Source: an uncultured Bacteroidales bacterium
GTDB taxonomy: Bacteria > Bacteroidota > Bacteroidia > Bacteroidales > Bacteroidaceae
Assembly (NCBI GenBank): GCA_902787555.1
Contig: CADAGO010000025.1
Span: 44,099-108,098 of the forward strand
DNA length: 64,000 nucleotides
Direction of reading: 5' to 3'
The translations under genes were made by a program, and so were the position numbers. Position 1 is the first letter of the stretch. Each line of letters opens with the position of its first letter. The notes beneath the pieces are model-generated. The model did no database searches. It was not told the DNA's origin and worked only from the letters and a program-made list of their open reading frames with translations. This document shows positions 34,606-44,751 of this stretch, in pieces.

Positions 34606-35592
34606 CTATATATTCAGCTTTCCACAATGCGGGCACACTCCTTTTGTCTTGATGCGCATACCGCACGATCCACATACATACTTACACCTTATATATTTAT
34701 AATAGATATATAGCAGTACGACGATATAGATAGCGAGCAAGACATAACCCACATAGATAGAGGTGGTCCACTTGATGACTAAATACGAAATCATGGCTGA
34801 ACCCAGCATCTCGAGGATATACATCAATCCTGGGAGAATGTAAAAATGATGATAGACATCCACCAGCATCGCGATGAACACAATGATGACTGCCCACACC
34901 AACGTAAGCAGAATGGCCATCACAGGAGGCAATATGAGTGGATTGAGTGTCGGGTGGAAGTAGTATTCCTGCCAGAACTCAGGCGTGAAATGTTGAATGC
35001 TGACATAGAGACAAGCTACCAAGGAAACCAAGATGAGAAACAATGTGGGATAGAAACTATCCATCTCGTCGAAACGGAATATCTGCAACTTGCGAAGTCC
35101 TCGACGTTTCACCACAAAACCAAGGAGACCCAGCACGACCACCACAGTCATCCAGATGTATCGACTGGTGGTCAGCGCATTGATGACTTGTGAGATAGGG
35201 TCATCGGGCACTACTCCTTGCAGCAATTGGTCCTCTGGAATCCATCCCATCGTAAACTGGTCGCGAGCCACTTTAATCCAGATGGTATCAGATTCACGAA
35301 TATCAGCCACAACAATGCGGTCGTGCCTGCGGACACAACTCGTATCAGTCAATTCGTCTTCACGCGGAATCAGCACTAAGGAATCGGCCTTCACCACGAA
35401 GTTGTAATTGTTGGTATAGTGATGCAACAGACGGAATTCGAGACTGTCGGCCTGCTTCTGAGTCAACTCGAGCAATGTATCAGCAGACAAATCATCGGCA
35501 GACACACGGTTATCTTGCCCATCGCTCATCTGCTCCGTCCATCCACATGAGGTCAGAGAAAGCAGCAATAATATGTACAACCATCTATTCAT
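34606..35592 (-). CDS. membrane lipoprotein with zinc ribbon, unknown
   Basis: A 328-residue protein: lipoprotein-like start (LYILLLLSLTSCG), SH3-like extracytoplasmic part (ESDTIWIKVARDQFTMGWIPEDQLLQG), several membrane helices (about 140-300), and a C-terminal zinc ribbon CGSCGMRIKTKGVCPHCG. Its 5' end overlaps the U32 peptidase gene by 8 bp, so it is translationally coupled. Function not known. Confidence 0.7.
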   Translation of the reverse strand: MNRWLYILLLLSLTSCGWTEQMSDGQDNRVSADDLSADTLLELTQKQADSLEFRLLHHYTNNYNFVVKADSLVLIPREDELTDTSCVRRHDRIVVADIRESDTIWIKVARDQFTMGWIPEDQLLQGVVPDDPISQVINALTTSRYIWMTVVVVLGLLGFVVKRRGLRKLQIFRFDEMDSFYPTLFLILVSLVACLYVSIQHFTPEFWQEYYFHPTLNPLILPPVMAILLTLVWAVIIVFIAMLVDVYHHFYILPGLMYILEMLGSAMISYLVIKWTTSIYVGYVLLAIYIVVLLYIYYKYIRCKYVCGSCGMRIKTKGVCPHCGKLNI

Positions 35593-37450
35593 CTTTTATC
35601 ACTTTCATGATACATGCCTTACAATCGAACTCAAGACGGAAACGAGTCCCGTTCGCCAACTGAAGATACAGCGTATCTCCACCTTTCAGATCATAACTAA
35701 CATCCTTCTGCTTTTCCTTTGGACATAATCCCAACGAATACTTCAAGCAATGCTTGCAGAACATCACAGGCACACCTGCAGGATGGCTACGTTCATAAGC
35801 CCATTCCTCAACTTTACATCCCTGCTCTTCGTAAAACTCCTTCGCACGTTGGTTCATGATGTTGGAGAGATAGGTAAGAGAAACACCTACCCTACCTCCT
35901 TCCAAAGAGGAGAGTCGTGTTATGTCGGTTTTCCTTCTTGCCTCATGGGAGACAAGAGAGAGGGTTTCTTCTGTCAACTTCCTCCTCCACTCGCTCAATC
36001 GCGAAGAGGGGATGAACCAGTTATGAGTGTAATTTATCTGAAGCGAACGCAGTCTGAAAACGGTGCTTCCCATCTTTGAAAGTTGGAGACGGATATTCTC
36101 GCGCTGAGGTGTTCGAGCCAACTCCTTCTCACACTCCACATCAAGCGTGCGCATCAGACCTGCATCGTCTGTCATGAGGAAACGGAAACCCTGTTCAGTC
36201 TCATCCATCGTGATGTCAACAGGGATATATCGCTCCGCACTCTCATGCTGCAACGTATCTTCGAACCGTTTGTCGTAATTACGATATAGTGTCATCTTCG
36301 GCATGAGGTTACGAGGCATCTCCAAAGGATAGAGTTGCCCATTCTCGACCTTGTTCAAACGGAAACCGAATAGTTTGCCTTTCTGGTCAACGAAACATAG
36401 TCCATCCCCATTTGCGAATGGTTTCAGGCCTGCCACAGAAAAACTATTCTGACGTATCTCCTTCACCTTCCCTACTTCCTCACCCATCGCCTTAGGGGTG
36501 TCGAACGAGAAGATGCGGTCGTTGCGTCCATAAAGGAAGTAACTGGTGAAGCCACGATTGAAACTCTTTGCCACATCGGGCTTGAACTTCAATTCTACGA
36601 CCCCATTCGAAGCACGCACGTATTTATCGGGCTGGGATTGCACAATGCGATTGAGTGCTTCGCTATAGGCAGCTGTCACATTTTTCACATACGACATATC
36701 CTTCAGTCGCCCTTCTATCTTGAACGATGTGGCTCCTGCATCAATCAGGTCTTGGAGGGAGTTGATCTGACACATATCTTTCAGCGAAAGCAGATGTTTT
36801 TTTTGCATCAGCGTCTGCTCCACCATCGTTCTGCCTTTTTGGTAGGCACGAATCAAGTCGAACTCCATACGGCACGCCTGTGCACAAGCACCACGATTGG
36901 CACTACGACCGAACAAACATTCACTCGCATAACACTGCCCGCTGAGACTCACACACAAAGCTCCATGAACAAAGACCTCAAGTGACACACCGGGACAGGC
37001 TTCATGAATGTGACGAATCTCAGACAGCGATAATTCTCGAGCCAGAACGACCTGACGAAAACCATACTGCATAAGGGCTTGCACCTTCTCCGCTGTACGA
37101 TTGTCCATCTGCGTGCTAGCATGCAAGGGAATAGGAGGCAGATTCAACTTCAACAGCCCCATATCCTGCACAATGAGCGCATCTACATGGATGTCGTTGA
37201 GTTGCCAAATCAACCGTTCGGCTTCCATCAGTTCCTCATCTGTCAGGATTGTGTTGATAGTGACATAGACCTTAGCAGCAAACTGATGGGCATAGTCCAC
37301 CAGGCGCTGAATATCCTCCAAACTGTTTCCAGCAGCCACTCGGGCACCGAATTTAGGGGCACCGATATAAACAGCATCAGCACCGTGGCGTATAGCCTCG
37401 ATGCCAATCGCTGCATTCTTTGCTGGTGACAACAGTTCGAGCTTAGTCAT
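35585..37450 (-). CDS. U32 peptidase-family protein, RlhA-like
   Basis: A 621-residue protein with the U32 core: ELLSPAKNAAIGIEAIRHGADAVYIG and CYASECLFGRSANRGACAQACR, whose cysteines form an iron-sulfur site. The large C-terminal extension (about 380-620, including a Cys pair FCKHCLKYSLGLCP) matches the DUF3656 form. DUF3656 members such as E. coli RlhA hydroxylate 23S rRNA C2501, others hydroxylate tRNA uridine-34. RNA hydroxylation is therefore more likely than proteolysis. It overlaps metA by 8 bp. Confidence 0.88.
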   Translation of the reverse strand: MTKLELLSPAKNAAIGIEAIRHGADAVYIGAPKFGARVAAGNSLEDIQRLVDYAHQFAAKVYVTINTILTDEELMEAERLIWQLNDIHVDALIVQDMGLLKLNLPPIPLHASTQMDNRTAEKVQALMQYGFRQVVLARELSLSEIRHIHEACPGVSLEVFVHGALCVSLSGQCYASECLFGRSANRGACAQACRMEFDLIRAYQKGRTMVEQTLMQKKHLLSLKDMCQINSLQDLIDAGATSFKIEGRLKDMSYVKNVTAAYSEALNRIVQSQPDKYVRASNGVVELKFKPDVAKSFNRGFTSYFLYGRNDRIFSFDTPKAMGEEVGKVKEIRQNSFSVAGLKPFANGDGLCFVDQKGKLFGFRLNKVENGQLYPLEMPRNLMPKMTLYRNYDKRFEDTLQHESAERYIPVDITMDETEQGFRFLMTDDAGLMRTLDVECEKELARTPQRENIRLQLSKMGSTVFRLRSLQINYTHNWFIPSSRLSEWRRKLTEETLSLVSHEARRKTDITRLSSLEGGRVGVSLTYLSNIMNQRAKEFYEEQGCKVEEWAYERSHPAGVPVMFCKHCLKYSLGLCPKEKQKDVSYDLKGGDTLYLQLANGTRFRLEFDCKACIMKVIKDE

Positions 37451-38366
37451 GAATCTCGTCGATATTATACGGTGTCTCCTGATATACGTAGTAGTTCAAC
37501 CAATTTGTGAACAAGAGGTTTGCTGTTGACCGCCAAGTGACCAAAGGACTATTATCAGGATTATCGTCTTTGTAGTAGTTCTTCGGCATCTTGATGGGCA
37601 GATTCTTCGCCAAATCACGCCGGTACTCCGCATCGAGGGTCAAAGGTGCATACTCAGAGTGTCCTGTGATGAAGAAGTCACGTCCGTTTCGTGCCATCAC
37701 GATATGCACGCCTGCTTCGCCCTCCCCCATAGAGATAATCTTAAGGCCTTCTGTAGCCTCAATCTCTTCCTTGGGTAAGGTGATGTGTCGGCTGTGAGGC
37801 ACAAAGAACTCATCGTCGAACCCACGGAAAATTGGCAGGGAAGCATCGAGCGGATGATGTCGGAACACACCAAATACCTTATCCTTAGTCGGTTGTTTCT
37901 GAATACCGTAGAAATGATAAAGTCCTGCGAAAGCAGCCCAACAGATGTAAAGTGTCGACGTGACATTGCTATGTGCCCAATCCATCACAGCCTGCAAGTC
38001 TTTCCAATACGACACCTCTTCATACTCCATTTGCTCTAAGGGGGCACCAGTGATAATGAATCCGTCGTACTTGTTGTGCATCATGTCCTCAAAGTCGTGA
38101 TAGAACGCCTTCATGTGTTCGATTGGAGCATTCTTCGATGTGTGACTCTTGATTTTCATGAATTCAATCTCAATCTGCAAAGGTGTGTTCGACAGGATTC
38201 TCACAAAGTCGGTCTCCGTCGTTATCTTAATCGGCATGAGGTTGAGAATTGCAATCTTCAACGGACGAATATCCTGGTTATGGGCACGCGTGGTGTCCAT
38301 AACAAAGATATTCTCACGTTTCAGCAATTCAATTGCCGGTAATCTGTCAGGAAGGTTTAATGGCAT
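37443..38366 (-). CDS. metAA: homoserine O-acetyltransferase of the MetA family
   Basis: First committed step of methionine synthesis. The 307-residue protein has the MetA fold with catalytic Cys142 in YICWAAFAG, and HSRHITLPKEEI and GHSEYAPLTL. Residue 111 is Glu (GAPLEQMEYEEV). In this family Glu111 specifies acetyl-CoA, whereas E. coli has Gly111 and uses succinyl-CoA, so the acetyl donor is predicted despite the common 'succinyltransferase' name. It begins 1 bp after the M13 peptidase stop, so no room exists for a separate riboswitch. Confidence 0.93.
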   Translation of the reverse strand: MPLNLPDRLPAIELLKRENIFVMDTTRAHNQDIRPLKIAILNLMPIKITTETDFVRILSNTPLQIEIEFMKIKSHTSKNAPIEHMKAFYHDFEDMMHNKYDGFIITGAPLEQMEYEEVSYWKDLQAVMDWAHSNVTSTLYICWAAFAGLYHFYGIQKQPTKDKVFGVFRHHPLDASLPIFRGFDDEFFVPHSRHITLPKEEIEATEGLKIISMGEGEAGVHIVMARNGRDFFITGHSEYAPLTLDAEYRRDLAKNLPIKMPKNYYKDDNPDNSPLVTWRSTANLLFTNWLNYYVYQETPYNIDEIHD

Positions 38367-38367
38367 T

Positions 38368-40395
38368 TTACCAAATATTTACTCGCTTGTCTTTAGGAAT
38401 GAACATAGGATCTTTCTCAGTGATGTTGAAGGCCTCATACCAAGCATCGATTTGTGGAAGAGCACCGTTGACACGCCATTCACCCAATGAGTGAGGGTCG
38501 GTTGTTGTCAACTGACGCATATTCTCCTCTGTGATATTCTGTGCCCATACACCTGCATAAGCAAGGAAGAAACGCTGCTCAGGAGTGAATCCGTTTACAA
38601 CAGGAAGCGGATTATCCTTTGTTGCATTCTTGAATGCTGTATAAGCAATCTTCAGACCTCCGTGGTCGGCGATATTCTCACCCTGAGTCAACTCACCGTT
38701 TGCCATCAGGCCTGGCAACACTTCGATGGTGTTGAAGAAGTTGACCATCGTCTTCGTACGCTCCTTGAACTTCTCTGCATCGCCAGCAGCCCACCAGTTG
38801 TTGAAGTTTCCTTCTTTGTCGAACTGGCTACCCTGATCGTCGAATCCGTGTGTCATCTCATGACCGATAACCACACCAATAGCACCATAGTTGAAAGCAT
38901 CGTCAGCACTCATATCAAAGAACGGATACTGAAGGATACCTGCAGGGAAGCAGATTTCGTTGGTAGTTGGGTTGTAATATGCATTTACAGTCTGTGGAGT
39001 CATATACCATTCCTCAGCATCGACTGGCTTCTTGTATTTGCGCTCGACATAGTCTCTGTTTGCCCACTCGGATACCTGCTTCATCTGTTCATACAGACTG
39101 TTCTTCGGATCGATGGTCAGCTTGCTATAGTCTCTCCATTTGTCGGGATAACCAATCTTTACATGAAAGGCGCTCAGTTTATCTTTCGCACGCATCTTAG
39201 TTGAGTCGCTCATCCATTCCTGCTGGTCGATACGTTCAGTAAGTGCAACCTGAAGATTCTTTACGAGCTGCTGCATACGAGTCTTGTTCTCTGCAGGGAA
39301 GTACTTTTGTACATACATCTCGCCTACTGCTTCACCCAATACGCCATTCACTCTGCCTACAGCACGCTTCCAACGTGGTTGCATCTCAGTTGTACCAGAC
39401 ATCACACGTCCGTGGAAATCGAAAGATTCAGCATAGATTTCGTCACCCAACATGCTGGCTGAGCCCGACAAAAGCCACCACTGCATCCAGTCTTTCAGGT
39501 CTTGCTCTGGAGTTTCGTTCAGGATAGCAATCGCTTCCTTTACTGCTTCAGGCTGACCTACCGACAAAGAATCGAGATCGGTCATCAACTGAGACTCGAA
39601 GAACTCATCCCAGTTATAACCTGGATAATCGGCCTTGAGGGTTGTAAATGCCATTTTATGGTAGTTGCTGGCTGGGTCGCGCAATTCAACACGACTGCGT
39701 GATGCTTTTGCCATACGGGTCTCGATTGACATCACTGCATTCATCTTGCGTGTAGCGTCTTCCTCTGAGTCGCCTATCAACTTGAACATCTTCACGATAT
39801 GCTTGCGATAGGCATCACGAATCTTCACCATCGCAGAATCTTCCTTCACATAATAATCCTTGTTGCCAAGCGACAGACCTCCCTGGCCTATCTCTACCAT
39901 ATTATTCTTGCTGTCCATCATATCAGCACCTATACCACAACTGATGATATGACTGCCCCCATACAACTGCTGCTTGTTCATAAAGCTGAGAATAGCTTCA
40001 CGTGAATCGAGATTAGCAATTGCCTCCATATCTGCTAAGATTGGCTGGTAACCATCTTTGTTCTGACGGGTTGAGTCCATCATCATAGCATAGAGATCAC
40101 CTATCTTCTGCGCCAAACTACCCTGCTCGTTCTTCTGCTTTGAGAGTTCCTCAATCAAGGTACGAATCTGCTCCTTATTCTGTTCTGCTACAACATCAAA
40201 ACTACCGAATCGAGGAAATTCTGGCTTGAGCGGATTGTTCTTTCGCCATCCACCACAAGCATACTCATAGAAGTCTGTACCAGGAGCCACAGAGTCGTTC
40301 ATGTTCTCCATTTTAATACCGATACCAAGCTGCTGCTGGCATCCACATAACGTAATAGAAGTTACCATTACTGCAAAAAACTGTTTTACTTTCAT
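38368..40395 (-). CDS. M13-family (neprilysin-like) metallopeptidase, lipoprotein
   Basis: A 675-residue zinc peptidase. Lipoprotein signal KQFFAVMVTSITLCGCQQ; M13 N-terminal domain DFYEYACGGWRKNNPLKPEFPRFGSFD; zinc site VVIGHEMTHGFDDQGSQFDKEGN and ENIADHGGLKIAY; end signature EKDPMFIPKDKRVNIW, with the usual VW replaced by IW. It degrades peptides in the periplasm. It is the first gene of the operon that continues with metA. Confidence 0.94.
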   Translation of the reverse strand: MKVKQFFAVMVTSITLCGCQQQLGIGIKMENMNDSVAPGTDFYEYACGGWRKNNPLKPEFPRFGSFDVVAEQNKEQIRTLIEELSKQKNEQGSLAQKIGDLYAMMMDSTRQNKDGYQPILADMEAIANLDSREAILSFMNKQQLYGGSHIISCGIGADMMDSKNNMVEIGQGGLSLGNKDYYVKEDSAMVKIRDAYRKHIVKMFKLIGDSEEDATRKMNAVMSIETRMAKASRSRVELRDPASNYHKMAFTTLKADYPGYNWDEFFESQLMTDLDSLSVGQPEAVKEAIAILNETPEQDLKDWMQWWLLSGSASMLGDEIYAESFDFHGRVMSGTTEMQPRWKRAVGRVNGVLGEAVGEMYVQKYFPAENKTRMQQLVKNLQVALTERIDQQEWMSDSTKMRAKDKLSAFHVKIGYPDKWRDYSKLTIDPKNSLYEQMKQVSEWANRDYVERKYKKPVDAEEWYMTPQTVNAYYNPTTNEICFPAGILQYPFFDMSADDAFNYGAIGVVIGHEMTHGFDDQGSQFDKEGNFNNWWAAGDAEKFKERTKTMVNFFNTIEVLPGLMANGELTQGENIADHGGLKIAYTAFKNATKDNPLPVVNGFTPEQRFFLAYAGVWAQNITEENMRQLTTTDPHSLGEWRVNGALPQIDAWYEAFNITEKDPMFIPKDKRVNIW

Positions 40396-40460
40396 ACTGC
40401 TTATTATTTTGATGAATACTATATTTTTCTGTGCTGCCTGAACGATGCGTATTCAAAGGT

Positions 40461-42224
40461 TTATTCTGCCAATTGTTCCCATTCAGTCATCGCTGCATCG
40501 AGCTGCTGCTGCAATTGTGAATACTTCTCCACCAACTGCATGTCGTTCTTCTCAGCAAGCGAGGCTTCCACTTCGGCAATTTCTTTCTCCAACTTCTCAA
40601 TTTTCTCCTCGCAGGCTTTCAATGCTTTTTCCGCTTTGGCTCTCGCCTTTGCCTCTGCTTTCTGCTGCTCGTAGTTCTGCTTGGCATTCACTACAGGAGC
40701 CTCAGTCTTCACGTCTTTCTTCTTAGCATTTTGTTCAGCGACCTTCTCCTGTCGCAGACTGATGCTGCTTTTTTCTATTGGCTCGAACACCTTCTGATCC
40801 TTGAACATATATACCTTGTCAACCAACCCATCGAGAAAAGCACGGTCGTGACTGACGATAATGGCTGTTCCGTCAAAGTCGCGGATTGCATTCTTCAACA
40901 CGTCCTTCGACTGCATGTCCAAGTGGTTCGTCGGCTCGTCAAGGATTAACAGGTTGACGGGTTGCAGCAACAACTGAATCATGGCCAATCGGCTACGTTC
41001 GCCTCCGGAGAGTACCCTCACAAACTTATCACTTTCTTCACCACCAAACATAAAAGCACCCAAGAGGTCTCTAACTTTCGTACGCATATCACCAGTAGCC
41101 ACACGATCTATCGTATCGAACACCGTTATGCTACCATCCAACAGCTGCGCTTGATTCTGTGCGAAATAACCAATCTGCACATTATGTCCTATCTTCAAGT
41201 TACCGTCAAACGGTATCTCTCCCATGATACACTTCACCAACGTTGACTTTCCCTCACCGTTATTACCCATGAATGCGACCTTCTCTCCTCGCTTGATGGT
41301 GAGGTTTACATGCTGGAAAATAAGGTGATTGCCGTATGCTTTCGATACCTCATCACAGATGACAGGATAGTCGCCACTACGCTGACAAGGGGGAAACTTC
41401 AGTCGAAGCATCTTTGTGTCCACCTCATCGATTTCGATGGGAACTATCTTCTCCAACTGTTTCAGGCGGCTCTGAACTTGGTTCGACTTGGTGGGTTTAT
41501 AGCGGAACCGCTCCACGAAATCCTTAATATCAGCTATCTCTTTCTGCTGATTCTCGTATGCACGAATCTGCTGCTCACGCCGTTCGTCTCTCAACTTCAC
41601 ATATTCATCGTACTTCACCTTGTAATCATTAATCTTCCCACAAGTAATCTCGATGGTCCGATTGGTGATATTGTTGATGAATGCTCTATCGTGACTGACC
41701 AGCATTACCGCTTTTGCACTATTCTGAATAAACTGCTCTAACCACTGAATACTTCCGATATCAAGGTGGTTTGTAGGCTCGTCGAGCAACAACAGGTCTG
41801 GTTTTTGTAACAAAATCTTCGCCAACTCAATTCGCATACGCCATCCACCCGAGAACTCACTCGTAGGACGCGTGAAGTCTTCTCTGCGGAATCCAAGACC
41901 TATCAGTGTCTTATCCATATCAGCCCTCATGGTCCATTCTTCCACATGCATTCCTCTGAATGCGAGAGCTGTTTCTTCCTCTAATGTACGGGTATCGCTT
42001 ACCTCCATCACTTGCGGCAGATAGCCTACAGTCATCTCGCGCGGACGAGCCACCACCCCACTTGTGGGCTGCTGCAGACCTGCAATGATTTTCAGCAGAG
42101 TCGATTTTCCTGCGCCGTTCTTTCCAACCAGAGCTATACGGTCGCGAGGATTGATGACGAAACCTATCTCCTGAAACAGAGGCTTTGCACTGAATTCAAC
42201 ACTCAGATTCTCAATCGATACCAT
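40461..42224 (-). CDS. ABC-F family ATPase
   Basis: A 587-residue soluble protein with two ABC domains: GKNGAGKSTLLKIIAG (about residues 36-51) with SGGWRMRIELAKIL and LLLDEPTNHLD, and GNNGEGKSTLVKCIMG with LSGGERSRLAMIQLLLQPVNLLILDEPTNHLD. An ABC-F linker (FRYKPTKSNQVQSRLKQLEKI) lies between them, and a coiled-coil C terminus (about 520-587) follows. No transmembrane part, so it acts on ribosomes rather than as a transporter. Promoter box TAACTTTG at 42262-42269. Confidence 0.95.
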   Translation of the reverse strand: MVSIENLSVEFSAKPLFQEIGFVINPRDRIALVGKNGAGKSTLLKIIAGLQQPTSGVVARPREMTVGYLPQVMEVSDTRTLEEETALAFRGMHVEEWTMRADMDKTLIGLGFRREDFTRPTSEFSGGWRMRIELAKILLQKPDLLLLDEPTNHLDIGSIQWLEQFIQNSAKAVMLVSHDRAFINNITNRTIEITCGKINDYKVKYDEYVKLRDERREQQIRAYENQQKEIADIKDFVERFRYKPTKSNQVQSRLKQLEKIVPIEIDEVDTKMLRLKFPPCQRSGDYPVICDEVSKAYGNHLIFQHVNLTIKRGEKVAFMGNNGEGKSTLVKCIMGEIPFDGNLKIGHNVQIGYFAQNQAQLLDGSITVFDTIDRVATGDMRTKVRDLLGAFMFGGEESDKFVRVLSGGERSRLAMIQLLLQPVNLLILDEPTNHLDMQSKDVLKNAIRDFDGTAIIVSHDRAFLDGLVDKVYMFKDQKVFEPIEKSSISLRQEKVAEQNAKKKDVKTEAPVVNAKQNYEQQKAEAKARAKAEKALKACEEKIEKLEKEIAEVEASLAEKNDMQLVEKYSQLQQQLDAAMTEWEQLAE

Positions 42225-42261
42225 TTTCTTTTATTCTTGCAATCACGAATCTCTCCGCTTG

Positions 42262-42269
42262 CAAAGTTA
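42262..42269 (-). promoter_or_regulatory. promoter -7 box of the ABC-F gene
   Basis: TAACTTTG on the minus strand, 38 nt upstream of the ATG at 42224. Confidence 0.65.
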
Positions 42270-42307
42270 CTGCTATTTTATATGATGACAAAATAAAACC
42301 TCAAAAA

Positions 42308-43117
42308 CTACACAGTTTGTTCTTTGTTGGTGACCTTCACAATCAGAATACTCAATTCATAGAGCATCCACATCGGAATGGATACCAACATCAGTGTAAA
42401 CGCATCCGATGTTGGAGTGATGATGGCAGCAAGAATCAGAATTCCTACAACCACATGCTTCCTGTAACGAGTCATATACACGTGTTTCAGCAACCCCATC
42501 TTCGCCAACAGCCAACTCATCACAGGCATCTCGAAAATGACACCTAACACCAACGTCAAGGCTACGAGGGTCGAGATATACGAATCAAGCGTGATAGTAT
42601 TCTCTACGAAATCGGCTACCTGATAAGTACCCAGAAACCTGAACGTAAACGGGAAGATGATGAAGTAGCTGAACAGCACACCTATCATAAACATCACATA
42701 ACTGCCACATACCAAGTGGACAGCATACTTACGTTCGTTCTCATACAGGGCTGGCGACACAAACCTGAATATCTGATAGATGACATAGGGCGATGCTGTT
42801 ATCAGCCCTGCATAAATGGCCACCTTCATGTGAATGATAAACTGCTGTGCCAGTTCCGTGTTGATGAGCGACACATGGAAATCTGATGCGGTCTCTGTCA
42901 CTTTACTACCCACAAGATTCGCAAACCACATTTCCACCTGACTGAACAAGTCATACGTGATGAACGAAGGATCTTGCGGACCTAATACCACAGCAAACAA
43001 GGGTTCCTTGAAGCAGAATGCCAAAACACCAAACACCAACGTCACAACAGCTATTCGGATAATCACACTGCGCAACTCATCCAGATGGTCCCAGAATGTA
43101 ACCGGTTCGCTACTCAC
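42308..43117 (-). CDS. tatC: twin-arginine translocase TatC
   Basis: A 269-residue protein with six membrane helices. Signatures are the N-terminal TFWDHLDELRSVIIRI and FRFVSPALYENERKYA, and VGILILAAIITPTSDAFTLML near the end. TatC recognises RR signal peptides. Overlaps tatA by 4 bp. The Tat-type oxidoreductase at 43374 is adjacent. Confidence 0.96.
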   Translation of the reverse strand: MSSEPVTFWDHLDELRSVIIRIAVVTLVFGVLAFCFKEPLFAVVLGPQDPSFITYDLFSQVEMWFANLVGSKVTETASDFHVSLINTELAQQFIIHMKVAIYAGLITASPYVIYQIFRFVSPALYENERKYAVHLVCGSYVMFMIGVLFSYFIIFPFTFRFLGTYQVADFVENTITLDSYISTLVALTLVLGVIFEMPVMSWLLAKMGLLKHVYMTRYRKHVVVGILILAAIITPTSDAFTLMLVSIPMWMLYELSILIVKVTNKEQTV

Positions 43118-43326
43118 GCCTTTGTTTCCTCTTTAGCTTCGTCACTTTTCATTTCGTCAGTTGGGTCTACCTCCTTCATACCTTCCTTGAACGAGCGGAC
43201 TCCCTTTCCGAGTCCCTTCATCAACTCCGGAATCTTTTTTCCGCCGAAAAACAACAGCACGACAAGTGCGATAATCAGGATTTCCTGTAATCCAAACGTT
43301 CCGAACAATAATGGTTGAATAATCAT
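43114..43326 (-). CDS. tatA: twin-arginine translocase TatA
   Basis: A 70-residue protein with a short membrane helix and the TatA hallmark VVLLFFGGKKIPELMKGLGKGVRSFKEGM, then an acidic amphipathic tail. Forms the pore with TatC. Confidence 0.94.
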   Translation of the reverse strand: MIIQPLLFGTFGLQEILIIALVVLLFFGGKKIPELMKGLGKGVRSFKEGMKEVDPTDEMKSDEAKEETKA

Positions 43327-43373
43327 ATATTATTAATTTTCAGTTTTTCAATCTTTTCTTTGTACAATTTCAC

Positions 43374-44750
43374 TTACAATTCCAATCCCTGCTTCAACTT
43401 CTCCACATACTCATCAATCTTATGCATCTCAGTCGGAATCTCTATCTTCTGCGGACAGTGTTCCAGACAACGACAGCACTCGATGCAGTGATCGGCCTGA
43501 CGCAACTTCGGCACACTGCGGTCGTATCCTACGAGGAAAGCCCTGCGTAATTTCTGATACTCTGGATCCTGGGTAGATGAAGCCATCAAGCCTTCATTGA
43601 TGCATTTATTATAGTGCGCAAAGATGCCTGGGATATCCAGTCCGTACGGACAAGGCATGCAATACTGACATGCTGTACAAGGGATTGTAGGATACTTCAA
43701 TATCTCATTAGCTACTTCATCCTCCAAATAGCTTCGCTCCTCATCCGTCAAAGGTTTGAGTGGGCAGAATGAATGAAGGTTATCTACCAGATGTTCCATA
43801 TAAGTCATTCCGCTCAGCGCCGTTAACACATTCGGATATGAGCCACAATACCTGAATGCCCATGAAGCAGCGGTTCTGTCGGGTTCCTTCGCTTTCAGCA
43901 TTCGCAACACACTGCCGTTTACTTTCGACAGGCGGCCACCCAGCAGCGGTTCCATAATCACCACAGGGATATTGCGTTTCGTCAGTTCGTCGTACAGGTA
44001 ACTTGCATCTACGTTAAACGAGTTCATCTCATTGGCATGAAACCAGTCCAGATAGTTCATCTGAATCTGCACAAAGTCCCAGTGGACCGTATCGTGAAGT
44101 TCCATCATTGCATCGAACACCGATTGCTGGCCATGAAATGAGAAACCGAGGTTTCTTACCCGTCCTGCCTCACGTTCAGCCATCAGGTAGTCAAGGATGC
44201 CATTATCAACAAATCGCTTCTGATAGTCCTCCATACTGCCACCTATTGAATGAAGCAGCATGTAGTCTATATAGTCGGTCTGCAGTTCCTTCAAAGAATT
44301 CTCATACATTGCTATCGAACCCTCCTTACTTTGGGTATCGGGCGAGAAGTTCGACATCTTCGTCGCAATGTAATACGACTCACGAGGATGACGGCTCAAA
44401 GCAATACCCGTAGCGCGTTCCGATTGTCCCTGACAATATACAGGTGAGGTATCGAAATAGTTCACACCATACTCCAATGCGGTATCTATCAGTTCGTTGA
44501 TTCGCTCCTGGTCCATTTCATCCTTGCCATCCTTCCCCTTCTTCGTCGGCCAGCGCATACAGCCATACCCCAGAATCGACACCTTGTCGCCACTGTTATG
44601 ATTTTCTCTCAGGGTCATCTGCCCCTTAGGTACATCCTGAAGCGAATGGCCTGCCTCACCTTGCGAGCCACCCTTGCAGCCCACCACGGCAGCAGTACCG
44701 ACAGCAGCACCGCCCAGTCCCAGTTTCTTTATGAATTCTCGTCTATCCAT
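43374..44750 (-). CDS. Tat-exported aldo/keto reductase with 4Fe-4S domain
   Basis: About 458 residues from the ATG at 44750. It opens with a Tat signal (MDRREFIKKLGLGGAAVGTAAVVGC). The middle is an aldo/keto reductase barrel (DTALEYGVNYFDTSPVYCQGQSE; YIDYMLLHSIGG). The C terminus has ferredoxin-type clusters CTACQYCMPCPYGLDIP and CIECCRCLEHCPQ. The neighbour ends at 44752, which supports this start and rejects longer frames. A redox enzyme exported by the adjacent Tat system is a reasonable inference. Confidence 0.88.
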   Translation of the reverse strand: MDRREFIKKLGLGGAAVGTAAVVGCKGGSQGEAGHSLQDVPKGQMTLRENHNSGDKVSILGYGCMRWPTKKGKDGKDEMDQERINELIDTALEYGVNYFDTSPVYCQGQSERATGIALSRHPRESYYIATKMSNFSPDTQSKEGSIAMYENSLKELQTDYIDYMLLHSIGGSMEDYQKRFVDNGILDYLMAEREAGRVRNLGFSFHGQQSVFDAMMELHDTVHWDFVQIQMNYLDWFHANEMNSFNVDASYLYDELTKRNIPVVIMEPLLGGRLSKVNGSVLRMLKAKEPDRTAASWAFRYCGSYPNVLTALSGMTYMEHLVDNLHSFCPLKPLTDEERSYLEDEVANEILKYPTIPCTACQYCMPCPYGLDIPGIFAHYNKCINEGLMASSTQDPEYQKLRRAFLVGYDRSVPKLRQADHCIECCRCLEHCPQKIEIPTEMHKIDEYVEKLKQGLEL

Positions 44751-44751
44751 T

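Noticed and set aside
38366-38368. SAM riboswitch in front of metA
   Set aside because: metA starts 1 bp after the preceding stop codon, leaving no room for a leader.
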